Shown: in pieces, positions 18,713 to 28,198 of the stretch
Numbering within the stretch: the stretch's first letter is position 1
Layout: each line of letters starts with the position of its first letter
Assembly: GCF_000092065.1 (NCBI RefSeq)
Contig: NC_009359.1
Span: forward strand, 248,001-312,000
Direction of reading: 5' to 3'
Length of the DNA: 64,000 nt
DNA from: Ostreococcus lucimarinus CCE9901
Lineage: Eukaryota; Chlorophyta; Mamiellophyceae; Mamiellales; Bathycoccaceae
The notes under the pieces: model-generated
What the model saw: only the letters and a program-made list of their open reading frames with translations
Database searches by the model: none
Told to the model about the DNA's origin: nothing
Made by a program: the position numbers and the translations under genes

Positions 18713-21700
18713 TCAGGCGAAACCGAATCCGCTGCTGCCGGTGCGCACGGCGTGGAGCAAACGAGCGGCGGTTTGCTCGGCGCTCGCGTACTTGGGAAGC
18801 TTGAGCGTTAAGAAACACGTTTGCGCCATGGGAAGGTGATCAGTGGATAATTTCTCGTCGAAACGCACCTTGAAGTTCAAACCTTCGAATCCGCTGTGCG
18901 GTAGATGGGTGTACGCGGCCCAGAAATGGAGAAGTAGCGCCTGGTCGGCGGACGAAAATTGCGTGATGGCTTCCCAAAACCACTCGACTCGACGCTCTTC
19001 TTCAGGCGTCGTCACCTTGGGTTCGTAAATCGTCGCTTTCTTCCAAGCTTCGACGGAAATTTTCGGGAGCCCGCACACTAAACGCTCGAGGTCGACGGGC
19101 GAGAGCGATGAGAGCAGCTCGGCCGGAATGACGTCGCACAGCCCTTTGCGAGCGGCTTGCGCCACGACTTCGATGCTCTCCCCGTGCACCATCTCCATCG
19201 AGTTCCACGCATACGATTGAACGAAATGCTTGCGATTGTGATCGGTTACCGCGATTTGGCGGCCACCAGAAACGAGTTCGTACTCGGCCATTTCGCCGCT
19301 CGGCAAACGCACCGTGCGCGAAAAGTTCAACCCGGACATCTCAACCCACTTGTTCTTTTCGTGCGAAAGCGGGTGCGTATGGAGCGTCATGAGCGTTCTA
19401 CCAAATTCTTCATCCACCGCAGAGAGCTGCGAAAGCGTGCCTCTGCGACCAAGCAGTGCACTCCACAACCAAGGTGCTAATGGCAAAACAACCGTGACGT
19501 TACTCGATATGATAAGGCCGATGACCTTCCCAAAGAACACAGCCGCGGCGAGCGGCGCGTCGGGGCGGAGCGTCAAGAACGCCGAAGCATTGGCGTTTTC
19601 GGACGACAAAGCGCACAACACGGCTTCCCCGGGCTTATTCGGCGCCCCACGAGCGAGAGTATCGATCAGAATTTGCATCGCTTCCCGATTTACGCCGTCG
19701 CCCAATCCATCTTCACCTTCAAACGAAGCGTTCAAAGATCGCCCCACGAGCGCTCGTCGGCACAAAGAGTTGATAGCTCGCCAAGCCGAAGGGCAAGGTG
19801 AGCTGCGATCGAGCACCAGCGAGATGGATGATGCGTTTTGAAACTCCGCCGCGTGGCGTTTAAGATCCTTGCGAAGACGAGAAATCTTGAACGAATGTGG
19901 GAAGACGTCCGCTGAGGCCCCGATCAAATCGAGCGAGCTGCCGAAGTAAAACATGTTCGGCGACGCGGCTTGGAGCATAGAAAACGTCTTGTGCCATTTC
20001 GGGTCAGTGAGCAGTGCGTTGACGGTATTCGATGCGGATGCGTTCGGTGGACGAAGCTCACAGAAGCAATGCAACAAAAGCTGAGTCATATCGACGATTT
20101 GTTGCGCTGGACTGTACACTGGGAATTCTCCTTGCGAATCAGTCAACCAGCGCGAATTTCCCAGGAGGGACAAACCGCCTCGAATACCTTTGTGTCCACC
20201 GTCCAGAGCCCATCCCAATATTGCCAAAGGCGTAGCGATACACGCAAGAGCACTAACACAGTCGTTAAACGCCGCAACGACCGGATCGAGGTCGACCACG
20301 TCGTTCGCTTGAGAGCGCGATGCTCGTCGCGAGTTGCTCGCTGAACTTGGTCCGAGCTTCAGACTTTTCGCTGCGGCTTTTGAGTTGGTCTCAACGCCAG
20401 TTTCAAGCGCTGCACCGTCATCGTCGAGTGGCACCGTAACTCTCGAGCAGCACGATTTGATTCGCATGCCAGAAACCGATGAGATCGCCGCGGCCAAGCC
20501 GACGAGAACACCGAGGCGGACGCCCCTGCGAGCGTTGACTTTGTCATGAAACGCCAAACCTGGCACTGAAGGATCGTCGTTAACGGTGAGATCCGCCTTA
20601 TTCATGTAGTCTGCAGACACAGAACCAGCACGCTCAGCCGTGAGTCTGACTTCTTTTGCCCACATAGCAGTTTCCAGTACACTTTGTCGAAGTTGCTGCG
20701 GGATCGTCGTTTGCGTAAGCTCGATCGCCGGAACCCATCGAGTGTCCGTTTTCGCTGCGTCGCAAATGATGCGCGCAAACAAAAAACAGAGACCGCTTAC
20801 AGAGTCTACAACGGTGGTCGATACCTCGGCATCAGCCAAGTCGTGCAAGAGTTTTGGCGCAGCTTGAGCGAACAACTTTCCCCACGACAACTCGGCGTTC
20901 GGTGAGCAGCAGTCGGGACCTAAACCGTCTTCCATGACGAGTCCGGCAAGGATAGCTTTAGCCACGACATCGCTCATTTCATGACGTCCGCTATTTCCAG
21001 TGTTTGGGAACGTCAATGAAATACCGTTCGAGCCTGAACTCCAGCAAATGAGCACGTCTGCAAGATGTGCCAGCGTCTTCCACCAGTTAGCCGGACGCAG
21101 CTTCGGGGCTTCGCCCGCTTCAACGTACGCCGCCAGCACCATGCGAATCACCACGGTGACGGCCGTACAGAACATCGACGCAGGCGCGATGGTTGTGGGG
21201 AATTCACCATTCGTTTCGCTGAGCAAGCCGTTCATGATACATATCTGCATCGGCATGCAGTGAACGGTGAGCGCGCGACCCAAGACAGCGCACCAACGCC
21301 CATCTTTAGCTGATTGCTTGGCAAGACGTTCGCACAACAGGTGCGGTGAACCGGTACCAATCTTTGCAACGTCCGACGTGTTGGAGTACCCGAGTAGTTC
21401 CCAGCGAGCGATGTGCTCGAAGAGCTTGATCATATTCGGAGACCGAGTCTTATTCTTTCCAGTATCCAATAACGGTGCCGAAACAGATCGAAGTCGAGTG
21501 GAAAGGTTGCTGACGAGACGTGTGATCCCGGTAGCCTCACGCATACGTGCTTGACTCAACGGCTGTTGCGTCGGCACGCGTACTGGTTGGCCACGTTCAG
21601 TGAACGTCAGACGAGCGTGCACTTGCGTGCTACTCGCTAAACGAGATGCATGGAGTCGAGCCTCGTTCGCGTCCGTCGGCGGCGCCTGGGCGTCGTCGTT

Positions 21701-23554
21701 CTCCGCCTCTCCCGCCTCACGAGCAGCACGTCGGCCTGTCGCAATGTCATCTACCATCGTATCCATGTGTCCCTGATTCACCCAGTCCATGAAAGCGCGA
21801 TCACTTACGGTCAGATTGTTGTTGATCATTCCAGTCAGGTCTGGCTCGCCCTGATTAGGTCCATGAAGGTCGCTGAGATCGACGACGTGCCCACCGGGAC
21901 GCGGTATCAGTAGTTCGTGTTCGTCGTTTGCAACGCGACGCTGCGGCATCTCAAACCTCCAAGCTCGCTGGGCAAAATTCGCTGACGTTGAACGGTGCGC
22001 CGCCGCCGACGAAGGCGCGTCACGCCGCCGCTCGCGTTGGTCATGAAGACCCATGAGAGCCCGGTTGAGTGGAATCGCATGTTCGACCGCACCGTCTTCG
22101 TTGCCACTCGAAACACGTGGAGCGTCGCGACCATCGTTACTCGCGCGCGGGATGCGCTCTCCTGAGTCTCGTATACCTATGTTGTCCTCCGGACTAGTCG
22201 ACGCATCTCGGACATTCTGTCTTCCTGGGGAACTCGCACCACTGACTGGCTGCCACACGGCTGACCAGGATTTTGGAACGTCGGACGGTTCCTGCGTTCT
22301 CGCGGTACTCGGTGCGTGCGTCGGCGGACCGTGGTAACTTTCGTGAAGCTCTGTCAATGCATAAGGGGTTAACTGAATTATCTGCGTCGGATCGTAAGGC
22401 TCGACGTCGGCCGAGGACTCACTGGCGACGACGCTGTCCACCGAGTTGACGATTTCGTCGAAGTGAGAGTTCAAACTCAATATGGTTCCGCAATTCAGTC
22501 GCCACGCCCGTCGCAATCTACCGAGTTCAATCAAGAATTTGCCCGCTCTTCGCGGGTCGTACAAGTTACCCTCGTTTGTGGACGTCCCAATCACTTTGAA
22601 TATCAGAAACATACAGCGGTTGAGCTGCTGCGTCACACTGGTTCCGGCTTCCAACGCACCAACGGACTCGGCGCGCAGCAACGGCATCATCGTCCCGAAC
22701 GCCCGACTCACAAAGTCCATATACAAGTACGCCAAATCTAACACGCACGGACCTTGTTCGCGGTTCTGCATCTCTTTGAACGGATCAGCCTCTAGCACGA
22801 GCTTCACCTGTTCCTTCGCGCGTTCGTGCAACTCGAGCACCGCGTCTCGAACTCGCACGACGCTGTCTCCTTTCCCCAACTTCAAAATAGGGCTCTTGTC
22901 GTGCGCGGTTATGATTCTCGCCAACTTTGCAAGCGACACGCTCAACTGATCCGCTGGTTCCGCCAAATCAGTCAGGTGTTTCTGCACCACCTCCACGAGC
23001 TCCGGCCGCGTCCCCGCGCTGGGCAACCCCAGCGCGGATGTGAGCGATTTGAGTTCCCACTCCGAAGCATCCTCGCGCCAGTTCCACGCCTTCGTCGCCG
23101 TGGTCGCGTCCACGCTCCGCGTGTCATCGCCAGGCGACACCAACGACGCGACAACTTTCCCCGTCGGCGACTTCCCGGGCGACCCCCCGTACTCTGAAAA
23201 CAGTTTGTTCAGCACCGACGACCTCGCGTCCGGCGCCAACTCCGCGATTCTCTGCGCGCGCGCGACGTCAAACCGTCTCCAGTCAGTCTCGCGTTTCAAG
23301 TCTCACTATCGATCACCCCATCGTCGTTCGCATCACCGTCCTCGCGTCGCGCATCGCGCGTCGTCTTCGAGTTCGTCCTTCGCGCGTCGTCCCGAGCGTC
23401 CCGGCGTCGTCGCGCGCGCGCCCACCTTTAACAACTCCGTCTCATCCCCGGTCGTCGACGTCCCGTCCTCCAGCCGTCGCCGCGACGTTCCTCGTCCCTC
23501 CTGCGCTCGCGTCGCTCGCGCGCCGTCGTCGTTCTCGCGTTTGCGTCCTCTCAT
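18713..23554 (-). CDS. HECT-type E3 ubiquitin ligase with an N-terminal SAP-like motif (2 exons)
   Basis: Exon 1 (23554-23426, 43 codons) joins exon 2 (23251-18713) across a 174-bp intron with donor GTGGGC, an ACTGAC branch and a GCAG acceptor, giving 1,555 aa. The largest open frame alone begins with a non-ATG codon inside this intron, which supports splicing. The HECT domain fills about the last 350 residues and ends with LPMAQTCFLTLKLPKYAS; the catalytic Cys is 34 residues from the end and Phe is at position -4 (GFGFA), as in active HECT ligases. A SAP-like helix pair (WELKSLTSALGLPSAGTRPE) lies near residue 115 and might give chromatin binding. The middle is helical and Ser-rich without known domains. 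Subfamily cannot be assigned. Confidence 0.85.
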
Positions 23555-23911
23555 GACGCGCCGACGCGCGCTCCGCCGTCGCGACGCGTCCACCGCAGAT
23601 CGCTCGCGTTTCTTTCGCGTCCCGCGCGCGCGCGCGCGCCTCGCGCGAGACCTCCGCGCGCGCGAGCGACGACGCGAGACGTTCGCGCTCGGTTCGTCGC
23701 GCGTCGGCGGTCGCGCGGCCGTCGCGCGCGGCGGTGTGCGGCGCGGCGGGCGAGGGTAATGCGCGGTCGTTGCCGCGGTCTCAAACTTTGTATTCAACAC
23801 GGACACGTGTTGACGGACACGTCGCGGCGCCGCGCGCGCGGCACTCGCGCGCGCCACGCGCGTCGATCGCGCCTCGAGCGCGCCGCGACGGTCGAACGCG
23901 TCGCGTAGCGC
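23555..23911. promoter_or_regulatory. Divergent promoter region, HECT gene and unknown organelle protein gene
   Basis: This 357-bp region is CG-rich. A less GC-rich patch at 23780-23822 contains two copies of ACGGACACGT and a CACGTG G-box, listed separately. No gene is supported. Confidence 0.45.
23799..23822 (+). promoter_or_regulatory. Tandem ACGGACACGT elements with a G-box
   Basis: Two exact copies of ACGGACACGT lie at 23799-23808 and 23813-23822. The first overlaps a palindromic ACACGTGT (G-box CACGTG at 23804-23809). G-boxes bind bZIP or bHLH factors in plants. Confidence 0.4.
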
Positions 23912-24736
23912 ATGCGCGCGCGCGCGCCGGCGTCCGCGGCGTCGTCGTCGACGCGCCGGACGTTCCGGAACGCGCGAACGACGCGCGCGGGGGGCGGCGG
24001 CGGACGCGAGACGACGCGGACGCGCGGAAGCGCGCGCGAAGGGCGAGCGACGCAAAGGCGCGACGTCGCGAGACGCGCGCAGTCGGACGCGATGTACGGA
24101 ATCTCCACCGAACCGTCGGATGAGGACGTGAAGACGTTTAATAGAATCATTCAGGCGACGTCGTGGGAGGGCATCGTGAGCAACGTCAAGGCGAGCGCGA
24201 ACGGCGGTGAACTCACGACCGGCGTGCTCGGGGCGGGATATTTGGTGTTCACGGAGTCGAAAAAGCGAGGCGAGAACGAACAGACGCTCGGGGTGCTGCA
24301 GAACATCATTCAGGTGATGACGCAGGCGTTGATGACGATGTCGGCGTCGCCGGCGCAGCGCGTGATGGACGAGCTCATGGAGCTTCCGGTGAGCGAGGAA
24401 CGAAAGCTGGTGGATAGGATCGAGGAGGCGTATAATGATGGCATCGATACCTACGCTATCGCGGAGTGTTTGAGAGATTTCATTAAGAATTTACAAGTGC
24501 AAGAGATGTCGTTCGACCTCGAAGTCGCGAAGGCGAAGGAAGCCAAGTGGGACGACCAGATCGCCAAGCTCGAGGTCTTGGCGCAAGAGCGCATCGAGGC
24601 GCAAAAGCGCGCGATGAACATCCTTAAGCTCATCGGCGCCGACGCGCCACCCGCGATGCCTGCGATGCCTGCGGTCGATCCCAACGCGGCTGGCCCTTCG
24701 CCCGCGGCGGGCGCGTTCGAGGACCAAACCGACTGA
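23912..24736 (+). CDS. Unknown protein, probably plastid-targeted
   Basis: This 274-aa protein is not recognised. The first 60 residues are Arg/Ala/Ser/Thr-rich, as in an organelle transit peptide. The mature part then begins MYGISTEPSDEDVKTFNRII. It is mainly helical, with a short Gly/Ala stretch (TTGVLGAGYLVFTESKK), an amphipathic segment (MTQALMTMSASPAQRVMDEL) and a long charged helix (SFDLEVAKAKEAKWDDQIAK). A Pro/Ala-rich tail contains PAMPAMPAVDPNAAG. The ATG at 23912 gives the transit peptide; an internal ATG at 24092 would give a 214-aa form without it. Codon use matches its neighbours, so it is native. Homology search across green algae would test conservation. Confidence 0.7.
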   Translation: MRARAPASAASSSTRRTFRNARTTRAGGGGGRETTRTRGSAREGRATQRRDVARRAQSDAMYGISTEPSDEDVKTFNRIIQATSWEGIVSNVKASANGGELTTGVLGAGYLVFTESKKRGENEQTLGVLQNIIQVMTQALMTMSASPAQRVMDELMELPVSEERKLVDRIEEAYNDGIDTYAIAECLRDFIKNLQVQEMSFDLEVAKAKEAKWDDQIAKLEVLAQERIEAQKRAMNILKLIGADAPPAMPAMPAVDPNAAGPSPAAGAFEDQTD

Positions 24737-25340
24737 GCCCTTGCTCGTCCGTCACCACGCCTCGAGGGCCGTGGATGTGATAACTCACACGCATTAACGT
24801 TGTTTACACGTCGTTTCGCTCCCGTTCGAAATCACGCGTCTCATTTGCGTCTCATTCTCGCGCGACAGTCCAAGAGTATTTGTCTTCCCAGTCGACAGTC
24901 TGGCTCGCCGAAGCGTCGCCGAGCCCGCACAGCTCGTCGCGCGCGTCGCGCGAGCGCCAGCCCTCGGCGACGTTCGTCGCGACGAACGCTTCCGACGCGA
25001 TGCACCGCTCGGGCGCCTCGAGCGCGCTTCGAGCCTCCGCCGCGCGCGTCGGCACCGTCCGCGCGCGAAGCGTCGGCGCGGCCTCCGCGTCGCGTTCGCC
25101 GCGCGCAGCGCTTCGCAGCGCGATCGCGGGGCGCGGACTCACCGCGCGCGGGTCGAAGAACTCAATCTCGAACGCGCTGTTGCTTCAAGACGCGCCGAAG
25201 GCGGTGGGAGAGGTGCGCGCGACGACGCGAGCGCGCGCGATGTTGGCGGCGGCGAAAATGCGTCGAAGACGTGCGACTAACGACGACGCGCGCGACGGCG
25301 CGATGACGCACGACAGGGCTCCGGCGCGATTGGGACGCAG
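24737..25340. other. Region between the unknown protein and asparagine synthetase, mostly leader or promoter
   Basis: This 604-bp region contains the candidate asparagine-synthetase leader exon (25000-25212) and its intron (25213-25340). The left part, 24737-24999, has no supported gene. A minus-strand frame over 24852-25142 is protein-like but lacks any ATG. Confidence 0.45.
25000..25212 (+). CDS. Candidate 5' coding exon of asparagine synthetase (targeting leader)
   Basis: An ATG at 25000 opens 71 codons ending exactly at a GTGCGC donor (intron starts 25213). The intron (128 bp) has an ACTAAC branch-like site at about 25274 and ends CAG right before the asparagine-synthetase ATG at 25341. 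Both exons are in phase 0. The encoded segment (MHRSGASSALRASAARVG...) is Arg/Ala/Ser-rich like an organelle transit peptide. If used, cleavage would need to expose the catalytic Cys of the enzyme. This may be a second isoform or a wrong model; cDNA would settle it. Confidence 0.4.
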
Positions 25341-26972
25341 ATGTGCTCCATTCTGGCCATGTATGACCCGAACGCGGCGATGGAGGACGGACGAGAGGAG
25401 CTGATGCGCGAGCTGAGCGCGCGCATGCGAACGCGAGGGCCGGACGGCTCGGGATATTACGGTTCGAAGCGCTATGGATTGGCGCACGAACGCCTGGCGA
25501 TCATGGACCCCGAGGGAGGCAAACAACCGATCGTGTACGAGGACGCGGCGAAGACGTACGCGGTGTGCGCGAACGGTGAAATTTACAACTTTCGTAAACT
25601 GCAAGCCAAGTACGGGTTGACGGCGGCGAAGACGGGAAGTGATTCGGAGGTTTTGTTGCAGCTCTACAAGCATCTCGGGAACGAGTTCGTGAAAGAGCTG
25701 AACGGAATCTTCGGTTTTGTCGTCGTCGGTGACGACGGTGAGCACATGATCGCCGCTCGCGATCACTGTGGAATCAAACCGCTGTACATCGGGTACGGCA
25801 AGAATGGCGTCATGTGGTTCGCGTCCGAGCTTAAAGCCATCTGCGACCAAGACTGCGAACGCATCGAAGAATTCCCGGCGGGTTATTACTGGACTCCGAA
25901 GGAAGGCTTTGTGAAATGGTACAACCCGACCTGGGACTTTGACGACGCCGTCGGCACGAAAGACACGTCGCACGTTCGCGCGATTCTCGAAGAGGCGATT
26001 CTTGATCAAACCATGGCTGATGTTCCGATCGGGCTTCTTTTATCCGGCGGTCTCGACTCTGCGGTCGTATCTACTGTTTTAAAGCCGTTTCTTGAGGCGA
26101 GTGGGCAAGAGTACCTGTCGTTCACCGTCGGTCAAGAGGGTTCGCCCGACGTCACGGCCGCTCGTATGATGTCCGAGTTCTTGGGCACGAAGCATCACGA
26201 GTACCTTTTCACCTCCGAAGAGGCGTGTGCGAACATCGAAAACGTGATTTACCATCTTGAAACCTACGAGCCGGAGCTCATCAGATCCGCCATTCCGAAC
26301 TACTTCCTGGCTAAGCTCACGTCGCAGCACGTCAAGGTGGTCCTCACGGGCGAAGGCTCCGATGAGCTTTTCGCCGGCTACCTCTACTTCCGCGATGCAC
26401 CGAGCTCCAACCACGTGCACAACGAACTCCGTCGCATCTTTGGTCACCTGCACAACGTGAACTGCCAGCGTGCCGATCGCATGACGATGGCTCACAGCTT
26501 GGAAGCGCGCGTGCCTTTCTTGGATCCGCGCGTCATCGACGCCGTGATGGCGGTTGATCCGAAGTATAAAACAATCGAAGGCGAAGAAAAGCCGGAAAAG
26601 CACGCGTTGCGCGCGTTGTTCGATGGTGAGATTCCTGACCCCGTGCTCTGGCGCACCAAGGCGATGCAGTGCGAAGGCGTCGGCCTGAACTGGGTCGAGG
26701 ACCTCCAAAAGTTCTGCGAAGAACAAATATCCGACGAAGATTTCGCCAAGGCGGAGTCGACGTACCCAATCAACCCTCCGCACAGTAAGGAGGAGATGTA
26801 CTATAGACGCATCTTCGAAAAGCACTACAAGGGGATGGATAAGTTTGTTCACGTGTGGGAGGGTGGATGTCGCGCCGGTGGCGCCGCGTGGGAAAACGAT
26901 CAGTACACGCGCGCCGGCGTGAAGAACGTCAAGCAACTCGCGAAGGGTCTCACCGGCGTTAAAGGCGCGTAA
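25341..26972 (+). CDS. ASN: Asparagine synthetase, glutamine-hydrolysing
   Basis: This 543-aa enzyme makes asparagine from aspartate, glutamine and ATP. The N-terminal class II glutaminase domain begins MCSILAM, so Cys2 becomes the nucleophile after Met removal. RTRGPDGSG, HERLAIMDP and CANGEIYN follow. The synthetase domain has the pyrophosphatase loop LLLSGGLDSAVVS near residue 230, LTGEGSDELFAGY, and RADRMTMAHSLEARVPFLD. Length and order match plant and bacterial AsnB enzymes, slightly shorter than most plant ASN. Codon use is strongly biased to C/G-ending codons, as expected for a well-expressed gene. The stop is 114 bp from that of the BMT5-like gene, tail to tail. A spliced upstream leader is possible (25000-25212). 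Confidence 0.95.
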   Translation: MCSILAMYDPNAAMEDGREELMRELSARMRTRGPDGSGYYGSKRYGLAHERLAIMDPEGGKQPIVYEDAAKTYAVCANGEIYNFRKLQAKYGLTAAKTGSDSEVLLQLYKHLGNEFVKELNGIFGFVVVGDDGEHMIAARDHCGIKPLYIGYGKNGVMWFASELKAICDQDCERIEEFPAGYYWTPKEGFVKWYNPTWDFDDAVGTKDTSHVRAILEEAILDQTMADVPIGLLLSGGLDSAVVSTVLKPFLEASGQEYLSFTVGQEGSPDVTAARMMSEFLGTKHHEYLFTSEEACANIENVIYHLETYEPELIRSAIPNYFLAKLTSQHVKVVLTGEGSDELFAGYLYFRDAPSSNHVHNELRRIFGHLHNVNCQRADRMTMAHSLEARVPFLDPRVIDAVMAVDPKYKTIEGEEKPEKHALRALFDGEIPDPVLWRTKAMQCEGVGLNWVEDLQKFCEEQISDEDFAKAESTYPINPPHSKEEMYYRRIFEKHYKGMDKFVHVWEGGCRAGGAAWENDQYTRAGVKNVKQLAKGLTGVKGA

Positions 26973-27086
26973 GGAGTATGGTTTGTCGTTTTGTGTTGAT
27001 TCTGTTTGTATCGGTCGAGATGCTCGATATATCATGTTGTACCTACGGTTTCTATTCTTAGCGTTTTGTTCATTTTGAATCAGTCT

Positions 27087-28040
27087 CTATTGCGTATTAA
27101 CTCTGCTCACCAACTTGGATTTTTCGGCGAGTGTAATCGACGCGCCATCCTCGGCGTTCGTGAACACAAACGTGCGCGCATCCGTGACGGGAAAACTCTT
27201 CGCGACGAGAGCCTTCATCGGACGGTACCCCGGGTACGACATTCGATCAAAAACAACCGCTCCGGCACAAACAACGCCCGGCGCCGTCGTCGCCGCCGCG
27301 CTCTCGATCCCCCAATCGCACTGCATGCCAACCTTGTGCGTGACGTGAATCTCCCCACCATTCCTCACCACGTACTCGCTCGCCCCAGCGACGAACCGCT
27401 CGACCAACGCCCGATTCGCCTCGAGTTCCTCCGCGCTCCTCGCGTCGAATCCGCCCAACGCCGCCTCTCTCGCCGACCCGTCCGCGTCTCGCGCCACGCA
27501 CGGAAAGTTCCAAATCGCCGCGTCGAACGTCCCCCGCTCCACCGTCTCCGGCAGCGTCTCGCCCAAATTTCCCGCGTCCACGCCGTGAATGACGCGCGCT
27601 CCTAACCTTTCCAACTCTCCCAGCGTCTCCTCCATCGCTCGTTCCCCGTAAATCGCATCCAACGACGCCCTCGTCTCGTGCGACGTCGCCGTCACCCCCG
27701 CGCCGCCCAGCGCGCGCGCCACCGCCCTCGAGAACGTGAAGTCCCCGTCGCCGACCGCCAGCACGCGCGCGCGTCGCGCGTCGTACAGTCCGATCCTTTT
27801 CCTTCGCTCGCCGCCGTCCCGCGCGCGCGCGCACGCCTCCGGCCGCGCGTTCGGCGCGTTCGCGACGCCCGCCGTCGCGAACACCGCGCGTCGACACACC
27901 ACGCACCCCGCGCGCGCGCACGCGAGCTGCGCGCGCGTCATGTGCAGCGCGACCGCGGGCGCGACCGCGTCGCGCGTCGCGGCGACGCGCTTGGCGTCGC
28001 GCGCGTCGTCGTCGTCGGCGTCGCGTCGGCGTCGCGACAT
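27087..28040 (-). CDS. BMT5-like Rossmann-fold protein (DUF2431), probable rRNA uridine-N3 methyltransferase
   Basis: This 317-aa protein has the BMT5-like pattern: VLAVGDGDFTFSRAVARAL at the cofactor-binding strand near residue 92, ATSHETRASLDAIYG, then GARVIHGVDAGNL, FDAAIWNFPC and GEIHVTHKVG. The family end is YPGYRPMKALVAKSFPVTDA with a TFVF strand. Yeast BMT5 methylates a uridine of 25S rRNA at N3 using SAM; plant members are less studied. The first 85 residues include a Cys-containing segment (CARAGCVVCRRA) absent from most members, perhaps a small metal site. The ATG at 28040 gives an Arg/Asp-rich nuclear-type N-terminus. Activity is inferred from family. Confidence 0.82.
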   Translation of the reverse strand: MSRRRRDADDDDARDAKRVAATRDAVAPAVALHMTRAQLACARAGCVVCRRAVFATAGVANAPNARPEACARARDGGERRKRIGLYDARRARVLAVGDGDFTFSRAVARALGGAGVTATSHETRASLDAIYGERAMEETLGELERLGARVIHGVDAGNLGETLPETVERGTFDAAIWNFPCVARDADGSAREAALGGFDARSAEELEANRALVERFVAGASEYVVRNGGEIHVTHKVGMQCDWGIESAAATTAPGVVCAGAVVFDRMSYPGYRPMKALVAKSFPVTDARTFVFTNAEDGASITLAEKSKLVSRVNTQ

Positions 28041-28141
28041 TCGGCGCCGCAGAGTGCGGCGCGATGGACGGCGCGCGCCGAGGCGCGTGCGATCACGCGC
28101 CGACGACGTCGGGCGGTGCGGGCGACGCGCGACGACGACGC

Positions 28142-28188
28142 GACGCGCGCGACGCGCGACGCGCGCGACGCGCGACGCGCGCGACGCG
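28142..28188. repeat. 16-bp tandem repeat, about 3 copies
   Basis: Unit GACGCGCGCGACGCGC, copies at 28142, 28158 and 28174, ending just before the likely start of the zinc-ribbon gene. Confidence 0.85.
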
Positions 28189-28198
28189 ATGCGATTCG

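Noticed and set aside
24852-25142. Minus-strand frame of 96 codons with protein-like composition before asparagine synthetase
   Set aside because: Its first codon is GTG and no ATG occurs on that strand before the asparagine synthetase coding region. It also conflicts with the leader exon.
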